64,000 nucleotides of DNA from Archivesica marissinica (lineage: Eukaryota > Mollusca > Bivalvia > Venerida > Vesicomyidae): positions 17,374,294-17,438,293 of the forward strand of contig CM026400.1 of NCBI GenBank assembly GCA_014843695.1. Direction: 5' to 3'. Shown in pieces: positions 56,901 through 59,491 of this stretch. The position numbers and the translations under genes were made by a program. Position 1 is the first letter of the stretch. Every line of letters begins with the position of its first letter. The notes under the pieces are model-generated. The model did no database searches. It was given only the letters and a program-made list of their open reading frames with translations, and was not told the DNA's origin.

Positions 56901-58091
56901 GGTTAGTATAGTAGTTATGTTAGAATTATAGAATAGAAGGAGCCCGCCTCCGTGATCAAGTGGTTATGGTCGCTGACTTCGAGTGGTTACGGTCGCTGAC
57001 TTGTATACCACTCTAACCTATCATCACGGATGGTCACGGGTTCGAGCCGCACTCTGATGGTGCCTCATTATATAAAAATGTTGGCAGTTTCTTACGGAGG
57101 TTGGTGCACCAAGTATTGGTTGCCCGCTGGAGCCTGCCCAGGAAAGGTAAACTGCACGTCGCTCATATGGGCAGCTGGTAGTGACGTTAAATAAACTTAA
57201 ATAATAAAAAAAGAATAGAATGTCGTGTGGTGTTAGGATAAGATAGATGGCTTGGGAACATTATTAGCTACTTTCTTGAATAGCTTTTTTGTTCTTGTTA
57301 TTAATATTATTAATATTAAATTGTTATTAAAGTTTAGTTAAAGTAGATATAATTTATTATTGAAATAGTATCATATTAAGTTTAAACTTTTATTTTACGA
57401 TTGCGAATCAAGTTTTAACACTCTCGTTGCCGCGGATGAAAGCCTATATGTTGTCATTCGTGTGGGAGAAAACCGGAGTACCCGGAGAAACCTCACCTGT
57501 CCGATCTGGCGACCACCGTACCATCTCACATACTTCCCGGTCCGAGGATCGAACCCGTGTTGCATTGGTGAGAAACGAGCGTGCTAACCACTGTGCTAAA
57601 ACTTGCTTCGGATAAATCAGACTTTTATCTGCCAAGGGAGGTAATAGGAAAATCAACCCGATGTCGCTCATTACGGTTTCTAATTATCTACTTGTTTGAA
57701 TATCTCGGTGTAAACACATATTGTTGTTTTAAATAATAAATATGTTGTGTGGTTTCAGGGCAAGTTCACAACTAAGTCGGACGTCTGGTCTTTCGGCGTT
57801 ACTTTATGGGAAATACTGTCGTTTGCCCGTGACCAACCATATGATAACCTCAACGACGATCAAGTCATAGCTAATGCCGGACATTTCTATCGAAACGACG
57901 GACAACAATTTCTACTCCCACAACCGATTGTGTGTCCGCGTGAAATTTACGATATGATGGTAGAATGCTGGAACCGATCGGATTGTGAACGACCTTCTTT
58001 CAAAGATATTCACATGTTTTTGTTACGGAAAAATATGGGTTATAATCCAAAGGATGAAAAAATGAACCAAATAAAAATTCCAGTGTGTTAA
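10397..58091 (+). CDS. Ddr: Discoidin domain receptor tyrosine kinase (14 exons, 5' end missing)
   Basis: Joined CDS: 10397-10538, 16059-16148, 24785-24932, 26773-26956, 27412-27755, 33390-33527, 34789-35112, 37770-37877, 41898-42076, 42596-42727, 50388-50515, 52924-53121, 56587-56821, 57759-58091. After one leading base this is 2,682 nt, exactly 893 codons plus TAA, and every junction is GT-AG with matching phase. Residue numbers below count from the first full codon here. Domains: discoidin (partial, 1-125), discoidin-like (about 127-302), stalk (303-368), transmembrane (about 370-394), cytoplasmic juxtamembrane (395-580), tyrosine kinase (about 583-870). Kinase landmarks are the G-loop 589-596, Lys628, Glu645, HRD 730-732 and DFG 750-752. 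Activation-loop tyrosines are 758, 762 and 763, as in DDR1/DDR2. Family knowledge: DDRs are plasma-membrane receptors activated by fibrillar collagen. The signal peptide and roughly the first 60-70 residues are not in view. Vertebrate DDR1/DDR2 are about 855-913 residues, so the rest is full length. I cannot say whether it is closer to DDR1 or DDR2; probably it is the single invertebrate DDR. Confidence 0.95.
10549..10815. repeat. Imperfect two-copy repeat just after the exon 1 donor
   Basis: tttatttctttgttttcgtc through tttactgtgaaac occurs at about 10549-10650 and again at about 10701-10800. The first copy starts about 10 bp after the donor. Confidence 0.9.
10840..11270. mobile_element. M4-type element whose 3' end grew into a 20-bp array
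   Basis: tgtttttcttatttgaaactgaaa...ctctggaaa matches the family at 19743, 24028 and 38000. Its tail gttattttcaccg is followed by about 13 copies of tagtgtgcaaaggtcgtcgt (about 10997-11262). The ancestral tail (gtgtgcaaag) is seen unexpanded at about 19905. Confidence 0.8.
11522..11724. mobile_element. TA-flanked MITE, TIR CAGTCTAC (family M6), copy 1
   Basis: Inverted ends: cagtctactacatccgttatg and cataacggatgtagactg, flanked by TA. Typical of pogo/Tc1-mariner-derived MITEs. A second copy lies at 42145-42335. Confidence 0.85.
11725..12066. other. No feature recognised
   Basis: AT-rich intronic sequence. Confidence 0.5.
12067..12248. mobile_element. TA-flanked MITE, TIR CAGT(C/A)AAACC (family M5), copy 1
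   Basis: Begins tacagtaaaaccagtgttaa and ends acaggtttgactgta, inverted ends with TA. The interior repeats ggctgcttaatagaggt. Copy 2 is at about 16205-16352. Confidence 0.8.
12249..13243. other. No gene; low-complexity intronic sequence
   Basis: Contains a C-homopolymer near 12360 and two copies of taaaattctaagaaaaa...ctttgacaaaa (about 12944-13040). Otherwise nothing recognised. Confidence 0.5.
13244..13485. mobile_element. Foldback element (family M2), copy 1
   Basis: caaacaacatagatccagat pairs with atctggctctatgttctttg, and an inner hairpin pairs gatccagatcagc with gctgatcaggatc. A related copy is at about 15456-15673. No coding capacity. Confidence 0.75.
13701..13951 (-). mobile_element. 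M1 MITE, copy 2 (reverse orientation)
   Basis: ttaaccctttttcaacccca ... ttggggttgaaagggttaa with the central cggctcgtaacgagccg palindrome. Confidence 0.85.
14019..14299 (+). mobile_element. SINE-A, full length, tRNA-derived head
   Basis: The head (14020-14093) has A-box-like tagcccagtggt, an anticodon-type arm ctggactggtaatccag and B-box-like ggttcgacccc. The 7-nt loop reads CTGGTAA, i.e. a Thr (GGT)-like anticodon. The body follows with gtgcacgtaaaagaaccaga and ends gcgacgataaataaacg. This is a SINE head, not a functional tRNA gene. Confidence 0.9.
14372..14610. repeat. Two copies of a roughly 145-bp segment
   Basis: gaactatgacttatggaatg ... gcctgtatcgccaggca ... gttagcttgtttgat occurs at about 14368-14500 and 14513-14612. 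Confidence 0.85.
14648..14955. repeat. G-rich repeat, about 95-bp units, three copies
   Basis: Each unit has a run of 8-11 G, ggtctgaagg, gaggaagta, taataatatgtaagtt and tggaaaac. The G runs are on the + strand. Confidence 0.9.
14956..15455. other. No feature recognised
   Basis: Intronic sequence with no open frame or known repeat. Confidence 0.5.
15456..15673. mobile_element. Foldback element (family M2), copy 2
   Basis: gcaaacaatatagatcgaga ... gatcaggatctatgttgtttgc form an inverted pair, with a second arm tagtaaacagcatagagcct. Confidence 0.7.
15718..15958 (+). mobile_element. M1 MITE, copy 3
   Basis: ttaacccattcaacaccaag ... gtggtgttgaaagggttaa, with central cggctcgtcatgagccg. It ends about 100 bp before exon 2. 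Confidence 0.88.
16059..16148 (+). CDS. Ddr: DDR exon 2 of window: discoidin domain
   Basis: Ninety bases, phase 0 at both ends, bounded by ttctgtag and gtacgt. It encodes [20 protein letters not shown] and then [10 protein letters not shown], the discoidin-domain strands after the QGR loop (vertebrate DDRs have a YSRDG..W..W motif here). The exon is short but fits the phase of both neighbours. It lies between a 5.5-kb intron upstream and an 8.6-kb intron downstream. Confidence 0.93.
16205..16352. mobile_element. M5 MITE, copy 2
   Basis: aagcagccaaccaagggaat ... aacacaggtttgactgta; the left terminus is truncated. Confidence 0.75.
16353..17230. other. No feature recognised
   Basis: Intron 2 sequence; short open frames on both strands without domain character. 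Confidence 0.5.
17231..17352 (-). mobile_element. SINE-B body fragment (reverse)
   Basis: Reverse complement of the SINE-B body: tttagctcgatt, cgagacctcgttcctgatgg, ccatcgccacgagggagagg. The head is missing; the adjacent tgcctaaggacac at about 17430 may belong to another SINE. Confidence 0.75.
17518..17896. repeat. G-rich minisatellite, about 38-bp units, ten copies
   Basis: The unit is gagctggtgcaacatttctc followed by (t/c)gatcagg and a run of 4-9 G on the + strand. Confidence 0.95.
17897..18785. other. No feature recognised
   Basis: Intron 2 sequence without a supported gene. Confidence 0.5.
18786..19153. repeat. 37-bp minisatellite, about nine copies
   Basis: The unit is cgtcttagtagccaacaccg plus tttcccattggctgaa; the 3' copies degenerate to ttactaacatggt forms. 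Confidence 0.95.
19154..19742. other. No feature recognised
   Basis: Intron 2 sequence. Confidence 0.5.
19743..19925 (+). mobile_element. M4-type dispersed element, copy
   Basis: ctctgcatgctgggtaaaat ... aattcattaatgtgtttttc ... tggttattttcaccgtgtgc. Shares all these blocks with copies at about 10840, 24028 and 38000. No coding capacity. Confidence 0.75.
20043..20279 (-). mobile_element. M3 MITE, single-unit copy (reverse)
   Basis: ttaaccctttccttcaatga ... tctatgagggaaaaggttaa. It holds one interior unit, showing the unamplified form. Confidence 0.85.
20372..20655 (+). mobile_element. SINE-A, full length
   Basis: Head ctgttgtccagtggttaaca and ggttcgatcccc; body ctttcagctgggactgtaaa; end gcgacgataagtaaac. 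Confidence 0.9.
20656..21435. other. No feature recognised
   Basis: Intron 2 sequence; open frames of 67-78 codons have no domain character. Confidence 0.5.
21436..21790. repeat. 38-bp minisatellite, about eight copies
   Basis: The unit is caattcattgtttcttaacc plus ctatcccccatagcaacg. Confidence 0.96.
21845..23852. repeat. 30-bp minisatellite, about 66 copies
   Basis: The unit is cccacctccatctccataca plus gcacatctac, with c/t and g/c variants (gcacat/gtacat, ctac/ctag) and rare shortened units. The period is a multiple of three, giving long minus-strand frames of no biological weight. Confidence 0.98.
23863..24020 (+). mobile_element. tRNA-derived SINE (family E)
   Basis: The head has tggttcgatactcggtc; the body includes cattgagcaaggcacctcaa, a motif like the conserved core of V-type/Deu-type SINEs. 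It directly follows the 30-bp array. Confidence 0.65.
24028..24480 (+). mobile_element. M4-type element interrupted by SINE-B
   Basis: The M4 sequence runs ctcagcatgctgggaaatat ... gactgaaaactc, then resumes at 24362 with aaaactctggaaatgtgc ... gagggttaac. The inserted SINE-B (24140-24361) is flanked by the 7-bp duplication aaaactc at 24133-24139 and 24362-24368. Confidence 0.85.
24140..24361 (+). mobile_element. SINE-B, full length, tRNA-derived
   Basis: Head: gctagcacagtggtagcgcg and the arm ttcgcttcaggtgcgaa, whose loop TTCAGGT gives a Leu (CAG)-like anticodon. Body: attgtgcccatagacaaggc and gaacttgtttcgcaatcgag. The clean target duplication defines both ends. Confidence 0.9.
24785..24932 (+). 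CDS. Ddr: DDR exon 3 of window: end of discoidin domain
   Basis: 148 bases starting at phase 0 and ending after the first base of a codon. The acceptor is tgtgtttcag and the donor is gtgagt. It encodes the end of the discoidin domain, including [14 protein letters not shown] and [13 protein letters not shown]; the C-x-RVE-(L/I)-YGC-(V/L)-W block is strongly conserved in DDRs and closes the domain disulphide. The last part of this exon plus its donor is tandemly repeated just downstream (24933-25300). A repeat copy supplies a second intact donor at 25011, 78 nt further on in the same phase, and the frame stays open to it. Confidence 0.95.
24933..25300 (+). repeat. Tandem copies of the exon 3 end plus its splice donor
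   Basis: The 78-bp unit includes gtgcatgggtgtagaaatat, ctgtctatggaaag|gtgagt and gtgaaccccctgcatac. Intact donors lie at 24933 (real), 25011 and 25263; the intervening copies are shortened and carry acagctgtccgattacccat instead. Confidence 0.93.
25352..25832. other. No feature recognised
   Basis: Intron 3 sequence without repeats or open frames of note. Confidence 0.5.
25833..25985 (+). mobile_element. SINE-C, tRNA-derived
   Basis: Head attagcgcagtggttagcgc, gctcgcttctcaccaatg and ggttcgatccttgg; body gatggtacgttggtcgccag and tcctcccacacgag. The anticodon-type loop around cttctca is Glu-like, but I am not sure of the register. Confidence 0.85.
26160..26275 (+). mobile_element. SINE fragment (family F)
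   Basis: tgtcttgtaatcaggacttc and agcccggtcagaaccacggt then tcttaggcagtacccg; a degenerate tRNA-like head and short body. Confidence 0.5.
26276..26745 (+). mobile_element. SINE-B followed by two tandem copies of its body
   Basis: The head at about 26280 has tagcgcagttgtagcgtgtt and ttcgcttcaggtgcgaa. The body (gcctcttctctctccctcgt ... aatttgtataaacta) then repeats at about 26505 and 26628, ending about 25 bp before exon 4. Confidence 0.85.
26773..26956 (+). CDS. Ddr: DDR exon 4 of window: discoidin-like domain, first part
   Basis: 184 bases, starting with two bases that complete an Asp codon and ending with two bases of a Gly codon. The acceptor is ggctttcag and the donor is GG|gttcgt. It encodes [42 protein letters not shown] and LGIKG. 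The YDG...GLGQLTDG pattern is diagnostic of the DDR discoidin-like domain. An alternative donor 4 nt downstream (TTC|gtataa) would break the reading frame into exon 5, so GG|gttcgt is chosen even though it is a weaker consensus. The acceptor lies about 25 bp after a tandem block of SINE fragments. Confidence 0.93.
27140..27262 (+). mobile_element. SINE-D 3' fragment
   Basis: ttggtgcacccaagtactgg ... gatatagcccaaaatggtgc ... aaggcgtaaaacccgaa, matching 8199-8303. Confidence 0.85.
27412..27755 (+). CDS. Ddr: DDR exon 5 of window: discoidin-like domain, second part
   Basis: 344 bases bounded by attgttgtag and gtgagt. It encodes [11 protein letters not shown] (vertebrate GYDYVGWRN), [28 protein letters not shown] and [15 protein letters not shown], the full second half of the discoidin-like domain. 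Asn196 in the WRNDS sequon matches the conserved glycosylation site in DDR1/DDR2; RNFST is a second possible sequon. It ends after the first base of a codon. The end of the exon and the donor are repeated 13 more times downstream (27756-28770), so 14 identical donors stand in a row. Confidence 0.96.
27746..28770 (+). repeat. 14 tandem copies of the exon 5 end plus its splice donor
   Basis: The unit of about 66-75 bp contains tgtatccg|gtgagttagtta, gtcccgaccaattgatcgcg and ctgtcctctcctgcata. tatccggtgagtta (the last coding bases and donor) is unchanged in all 14 copies by eye, while the spacer varies (atcgcg/aacgcg, ctcctctcc deletions). Confidence 0.96.
28791..29097 (+). mobile_element. M3 MITE, copy with duplicated 3' end
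   Basis: ttaaccctttccctcataga ... tctatgaaggaaagggttaa (29020), then the 3' terminal part repeats to about 29097. Confidence 0.82.
29187..32358. repeat. 16-bp minisatellite, about 195 copies (3.2 kb)
   Basis: Consensus acctcatacatgtcca with variants at two positions (atacat/atgcat and gtcc/gtct/atcc), plus units lacking two bases (acctatacatgtcca). Longer blocks of variants recur, showing segmental duplication inside the array. Frames here are artefacts. Confidence 0.98.
32359..32470 (-). mobile_element. SINE 3' fragment (reverse)
   Basis: tgtcttgccaaaggacatcg is the reverse complement of a tgtcctttggcaagaca-type SINE core. The array ends directly at it. Confidence 0.55.
32471..32825. other. 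No feature recognised
   Basis: Intron 5 sequence with a C-homopolymer near 32780. Confidence 0.5.
32826..32950 (+). mobile_element. Degenerate tRNA-derived SINE head (SINE-D-like)
   Basis: tatagtggttacggtggttg and gtgggttcgattcccacttg; only the head region is clear. Confidence 0.55.
33095..33345 (-). mobile_element. SINE-A-like element (reverse), internally repeated
   Basis: gtgcaatgcgacagacagtc, ccattccagagtctcctcta, aagacctcggttaaagtccc and a reverse B-box ggggaatcgaacctacgacc. The segment gaacaccgacagttta is repeated three times inside. Confidence 0.8.
33390..33527 (+). CDS. Ddr: DDR exon 6 of window: extracellular stalk
   Basis: 138 bases from cttgtttcag to gtaagt, phase 2-in and 1-out, consistent with both neighbours. 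It encodes a proline- and charge-rich stretch, [19 protein letters not shown] then [20 protein letters not shown]. This is the flexible extracellular juxtamembrane stalk, which is poorly conserved among DDRs, so the call rests on phase, position and composition. NYT is a possible glycosylation site. A tandem array of about 54-bp units starts within about 10 bp of the donor. Confidence 0.85.
33530..34003. repeat. About 47-54-bp minisatellite starting at the exon 6 donor
   Basis: The unit is cctgcattaattttatatgt plus aatcgattcccgtgcagtac and ctatcgt, about ten copies. The first copy begins within about 10 bp of the donor. Confidence 0.95.
34162..34685. mobile_element. hAT-type MITE with 8-bp target duplication
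   Basis: Left end tagtgatgtgcatcggtttc, right end ataatcggtttatcacta (inverted TAGTGAT start). It is flanked by ctttcttt at 34154-34161 and 34686-34693. An 8-bp duplication and a TAGTGAT-like terminus fit the hAT superfamily. 524 bp, no coding capacity. Confidence 0.85.
34789..35112 (+). CDS. Ddr: DDR exon 7 of window: transmembrane and inner juxtamembrane
   Basis: 324 bases from catgtttttag to gtaagt. It encodes a short extracellular linker and then a hydrophobic helix of about 25 residues (370-394) starting [21 protein letters not shown] basic stop-transfer patch follows ([12 protein letters not shown]), and then cytoplasmic sequence with ISINLSDL, resembling the SLSLPSD segment after the DDR membrane helix. 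GIIIG is a GxxxG-type helix-packing motif. A second acceptor with the same catgtttttag context lies exactly 30 nt upstream (exon would start at 34759) and keeps the frame open. Confidence 0.95.
35113..35611. other. No feature recognised
   Basis: 5' part of intron 7; no tandem repeat at this donor. Confidence 0.5.
35612..35768 (-). mobile_element. SINE-A 5' half (reverse)
   Basis: ttttacgtgcaaggtgtaca, cacgagacctcggtttagtc, ggatcgaacctgcgatcc and gattaccagtctagcg, the reverse complement of the head and first body part. Confidence 0.88.
35906..35944. repeat. (AAC)n microsatellite
   Basis: About 13 uninterrupted aac units. Confidence 0.98.
36151..36466 (+). mobile_element. SINE-A, full length
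   Basis: ccagtggttaacacgctggc, tggtaatccagggatca, body gggactttaaaccaaggtct and end aacgacgataaataaatg. A short duplication (tcctccaaaaatc) lies inside. Confidence 0.9.
36467..36735. other. No feature recognised
   Basis: Intron 7 sequence. Confidence 0.5.
36736..36956 (+). mobile_element. M1 MITE, copy 4
   Basis: ttaacccattcaacaccatg ... gtggtgttgaaagggttaa with central cggctcgtcacgagccg; about 20 bp near the left end are deleted relative to other copies. Confidence 0.88.
37058..37357. mobile_element. SINE-A (reverse) joined to SINE-B (forward)
   Basis: 37058-37191 is reverse SINE-A (acgagacctctgtgtaggat, ggatcgaacccgccgtcc). From 37192 forward SINE-B starts mid-body (agccgttacgattgtgccct ... 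aatttgtatcaacta). The junction has no obvious duplication. Confidence 0.82.
37401..37735. repeat. 18-bp minisatellite before exon 8, about 18 copies
   Basis: Unit ggtggtattttatgaggg with tttggt/tataagta variants. It ends about 35 bp before the exon 8 acceptor and merges into its T-rich tract. Confidence 0.95.
37770..37877 (+). CDS. Ddr: DDR exon 8 of window: cytoplasmic juxtamembrane
   Basis: 108 bases from catttacag to gtacaa, phase 2-in/1-out. It encodes [20 protein letters not shown] and [17 protein letters not shown]. It falls in the variable cytoplasmic juxtamembrane region, and Tyr in GMYREP could be a phosphorylation site. I see no NPxY motif (the Shc-binding site of DDR1b) in exons 7 to 9. 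The call rests mainly on phase and splice signals. An 18-bp tandem array ends about 35 bp before the acceptor. Confidence 0.85.
38000..38078 (+). mobile_element. M4-type element, 5' fragment
   Basis: aactctttgcatgctgggta ... cagttcattaatgtgttttt, cut off by the following 42-bp array. Confidence 0.7.
38078..39364. repeat. 42-bp minisatellite, about 30 copies
   Basis: The unit is aatatctcagtgtgcagcac plus attctaatcatccactcctt and ac/gg. The period is a multiple of three, hence a 438-codon open frame on the + strand and long minus frames. Confidence 0.98.
39425..39520. repeat. Three short tandem units
   Basis: gacaacgtcataccctgggt with acattccgctgc, about 30 bp period, three copies, the last degenerate. 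Confidence 0.85.
39595..39872 (+). mobile_element. SINE-A, full length
   Basis: gatctgtagtccagtggtaa, ctggactggtaatccaggga, body cgtaaaagaaccagaggaga and end gcgacgataaataaacg. Confidence 0.9.
39873..40411. other. No feature recognised
   Basis: Intron 8 sequence. Confidence 0.5.
40412..40690. mobile_element. Two SINE-C copies in inverted orientation
   Basis: 40412-40452 is a forward head (ccgattagcgcagtggttga, cgctcgcttctcaccaat). 40495-40690 is a reverse copy (gtgggaggaaaactggagta, gatctggcgaccacag, gaggatcgaacccgggttgc). The two heads can pair as a foldback. Confidence 0.85.
40902..41497. repeat. 32-bp minisatellite, about 19 copies
   Basis: Unit ctcatcataccatctgtgaa plus catgtcataa(t/c)g, with a 4-bp tgta insertion in some units. 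Confidence 0.97.
41898..42076 (+). CDS. Ddr: DDR exon 9 of window: cytoplasmic juxtamembrane with PPxY and YxxP motifs
   Basis: 179 bases from ttttaacag to gttagt, ending in phase 0. It encodes [19 protein letters not shown] and [19 protein letters not shown], ending [12 protein letters not shown] matches the vertebrate DDR segment YAEADIVN just before the kinase domain. PPQY is a possible WW-domain ligand and YAVP a possible SH2-docking YxxP; both functional readings are inference. Confidence 0.93.
42145..42335. mobile_element. M6 MITE, copy 2
   Basis: cagtctacatccgttatgtc on the left after TA; the right end (cataacagttgtagatag) is degenerate and abuts a reverse SINE-B. Confidence 0.8.
42336..42545 (-). 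mobile_element. SINE-B, full length (reverse)
   Basis: tttatacaaatttattttag, gatggaatccatcgccacga, ctcgaactccagacc and ttcgcacctgaagcgaa (the reverse anticodon-type arm). It ends about 50 bp before exon 10. Confidence 0.88.
42596..42727 (+). CDS. Ddr: DDR exon 10 of window: kinase start and glycine loop
   Basis: 132 bases, phase 0 at both ends, from actttacag to gtaaga. It encodes [16 protein letters not shown] (vertebrate QGVTGGNTYSVP), then [20 protein letters not shown]. The last eight residues are the nucleotide-binding glycine loop [12 protein letters not shown] occurs here a second time, after exon 9. A 20-bp minisatellite of about 6.9 kb begins only about 7 bp after the donor. Confidence 0.97.
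42733..49612. repeat. 20-bp minisatellite, about 6.9 kb including gap
   Basis: Consensus acatgatacaacaaactgca with variants cccact, cacact, a gcatg insertion, and tgatac-only short units. It starts about 7 bp after the exon 10 donor. Variant blocks recur with a spacing near 2.18 kb (for example the rare tgcgacatgatacaac at about 46921 and 49105), so there is higher-order structure. The minus strand lacks stops in the unit, giving frames up to 1,957 codons that are artefacts. Confidence 0.98.
44772..45771. other. Assembly gap of 1,000 N
   Basis: Exactly 1,000 N inside the 20-bp array, a round number typical of a placeholder. The true array length is unknown. Confidence 1.
49760..50165 (+). 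mobile_element. M3 MITE, amplified copy without a clear 3' end
   Basis: ttaaccgtttccctcataga, then about three interior units (ggaggtgggatagatatgg ... aacctaaatctctatgtag). The right terminus was not found. Confidence 0.78.
50388..50515 (+). CDS. Ddr: DDR exon 11 of window: kinase N-lobe with catalytic lysine
   Basis: 128 bases from tgttacag to gtatga, phase 0-in and ending with two bases of an Arg codon. It encodes [20 protein letters not shown] and [22 protein letters not shown] directly continues the glycine loop, and AVKIL carries the ATP-anchoring lysine (Lys628). The intervening acidic loop is the variable insert seen between beta-2 and beta-3 in DDR kinases. Array repetition begins about 17 bp after the donor. 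Confidence 0.97.
50533..50800. repeat. 61-bp tandem repeat after the exon 11 donor, four copies and a partial
   Basis: The unit is gcataccgtatgttttgggg plus gcctatgtgggctagtggtt and agtttcgttgacttcccctgt. It begins about 17 bp after the donor. Confidence 0.95.
50858..52923 (+). repeat. 23-bp minisatellite running into the exon 12 acceptor, about 90 copies
   Basis: Unit tcgagatacacttacattac plus aag, with ttgcaag/ttacaag and occasional units lacking cattgcaagtc. The last unit reads cttttacattacag and serves as the 3' splice site. The unit has no stop codon in any + frame, so frames of up to 543 codons arise. Confidence 0.97.
52924..53121 (+). CDS. Ddr: DDR exon 12 of window: kinase alpha-C, hinge, start of C-lobe
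   Basis: 198 bases from ttttacattacag to gtaagc. It encodes [40 protein letters not shown] and LNQFL. This is nearly identical in pattern to vertebrate DDR2 ([28 protein letters not shown]). Glu645 should pair with Lys628. The acceptor is the last degenerate unit of the 23-bp array that fills the upstream intron. The exon is also read in frame with that array, but that is a consequence of the array lacking stops. Confidence 0.97.
53212..53890. repeat. 75-bp tandem repeat after exon 12, nine copies
   Basis: The unit holds aggaaggtatagagtacccc, agtaaaggtctggtctgact and cacagggtctgtgctcaccg. Copies are nearly identical, differing mainly at cctccac/cttccac and gact/gcct, so the expansion is recent. 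It starts about 90 bp after the donor. Confidence 0.97.
53891..54329. other. No feature recognised
   Basis: Intron 12 sequence. Confidence 0.5.
54330..56315. repeat. About 74-bp minisatellite, split by a transposon
   Basis: 54330-55109: units with gcattaatgcacatacacaa, ttataaccaaagtacacagt and tacgccatgcaatatacatg. The array continues at 55941-56315 with shorter units (tgtacaatgtaacttaaaca). A TA-targeted element occupies 55110-55940. Confidence 0.94.
55110..55940. mobile_element. 831-bp TA-targeted element with 25-bp perfect terminal repeats
   Basis: Left ccgtatttagctgtgtatag plus tgcgc; the right end is its exact reverse complement. The flanks are TA at 55108-55109 and 55941-55942. Removing the element and one TA restores gcacatacacaataat, the repeat unit. 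It fits a non-autonomous Tc1/mariner-like element. A 71-codon frame inside (55394-55609) has no recognised domain. Confidence 0.9.
56587..56821 (+). CDS. Ddr: DDR exon 13 of window: catalytic and activation loops
   Basis: 235 bases from ctgtgtttcag to gttagt, ending in phase 0. It encodes [46 protein letters not shown] and [18 protein letters not shown] (730-732), Asn737, DFG (750-752) and the activation-loop tyrosines 758/762/763 are all intact, so the kinase is predicted to be active. The last 55 bp of the exon plus about 25 bp of intron are duplicated downstream with a second donor at 56902. Confidence 0.97.
56847..57262 (+). repeat. Duplicated exon 13 end plus donor; third copy split by a SINE
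   Basis: The 80-bp unit (56767-56846) is repeated at 56847-56926 (ctgccaattagatggatggc, tctattctattg|gttagt). A third, diverged copy starts at about 56925 and resumes at 57212 (agatggcttgggaa) around an inserted SINE-D. Confidence 0.92.
56939..57211 (+). mobile_element. SINE-D, full length, with 9-bp target duplication
   Basis: gcccgcctccgtgatcaagt, ggttcgagccgcac, ttggtgcaccaagtattggt and an A-rich end. Flanked by agaatagaa at 56930-56938 and 57212-57220. Confidence 0.9.
57420..57606 (-). mobile_element. SINE-C (reverse)
   Basis: gtgtgggagaaaaccggagt, gatctggcgaccaccgtacc, gaggatcgaacccgtgttgc and ggtgagaaacgagcgtgcta. Confidence 0.88.
57759..58091 (+). CDS. Ddr: DDR exon 14 of window: kinase C-lobe and stop
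   Basis: 333 bases from gtggtttcag to TAA at 58089-58091. It encodes [42 protein letters not shown] and [20 protein letters not shown]. The [11 protein letters not shown] and CW..(..)RPSF motifs complete the kinase fold. The protein ends about 20 residues after the conserved DIH..LL helix, slightly longer than vertebrate DDR2. No canonical AATAAA was found by eye between the stop and about 59 kb, so the 3' UTR end is not assigned. Confidence 0.96.
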   Translation, partial: GKFTTKSDVWSFGVTLWEILSFARDQPYDNLNDDQVIANAGHFYRNDGQQFLLPQPIVCPREIYDMMVECWNRSDCERPSFKDIHMFLLRKNMGYNPKDEKMNQIKIPVC

Positions 58092-58371
58092 CGTAGATTT
58101 GGACGAGACGGTCGAGTTTGGATAAAACCCGTGGATTAAGCCATACATGTGCTATATATCATTTTGATTCTAGGTTGGAATCGTCAGAAATACTGGAGTG
58201 CTCAATACTTCAGAAATTATGTGCAATGTTATATCTACACCTTGTGATACTGAGTCAGCAGTATTTTTTTTTGTATTTAGTGGTTTGATGCCTCCTCATA
58301 TTAGCTTACATTTGAATTGTGACGTCTTGAGAATTCTTCAGATCAATGCCATGATTTATACATTTGAACGA

Positions 58372-59140
58372 TTTTTTGCTCCAAGCTTTGCTGTAAAATA
58401 GCGCGGTTGCTCCAAGCTTCACTGTTAAATAGTGCGGTTTCTCCAAGCTTCACTGTTAAATAGTGCGGTTTCTCCAAGCTTCACTGTCAAATAGTGTGGT
58501 TGCTTCAAGCTTCACTGTAAAATAGTACAGTTGCTCAAAGCTTCACTGTCAAATAGTATGGTTGCTTCAAGCTTCACTGTTAAATAGTGCGGTTTCTCCA
58601 AGCTTCACTGTCAAATAGTGTGGTTGCTTCAAGCTTCACTGTAAAATAGTACGGTTGCTCAAAGCTTCACTGTCAAATAGTATGGTTGCTTCAAGCTTCA
58701 CTGTCAAATAGTGTGGTTGCTTCAAGCTTCACTATAAAATAGTGTGGTTGCTTCAAGCTTCACTGTAAAATAGTGTGGTTGCTTCAAGCTTCACTGTAAA
58801 ATAGTGTGGTTGCTTCAAGCTTCACTGTAAAATAGTGTGGTTGCTCAAAGCTTCACTATAAAATTGTGCATTTGCTTCAAGTTTCACTGTAAAATAGTGT
58901 GGTTGCTTCAAGCTTCACTGTAAAATAGTGTGGTTGCTCAAAGCTTCACTATAAAATTGTGCATTTGCTTCAAGTTTCACTGTAAAATAGTGTGGTTGCT
59001 CAAAGCTTCACTATAATATGGTGCACTTGCTTCAAGCTTCACTATAATATGGTGCACTTGCTTCAAGCTTCACTATAATATGGTGCACTTGCTTCAAGCT
59101 TCACTATAATATGGTGCACTTGCTTCGAGCTTCACTATAG
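58372..59140. repeat. 31-bp minisatellite in the 3' flank, about 24 copies
   Basis: The unit is gcttcactgtaaaatagtgt plus ggttgcttcaa, grading into atggtgcacttgcttcaa forms. It begins about 280 bp after the stop codon and may lie in the 3' UTR. Confidence 0.95.
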
Positions 59141-59491
59141 AATGATAGGTTGCTCTCAGCTGAGCTATGAACATATCAATCTAGGACTGTAGCGATGAAG
59201 CTAGTGGCCTTGACCGTTACCTAATGGAGCAAAATCTCTTCATGGTGAATGAAACTATGTTTTGTGAAATGAATTGAGATTTTTGTTCACAGCCCGCACA
59301 CTGTAAACCATAAAATGGTTAATATACAGACAATGGACACAAAGGCTGAAATGAACATACAGACTAGTGAGGGAACACAAACTACGGAAATAATATGTGA
59401 AGTATTCGGGGAGTGGAATGGAATTGAAATGATGGTTGAATGTATTCAATATGGAATATTTATCAGTGTATAATAGTTTAACGCCATTGTG

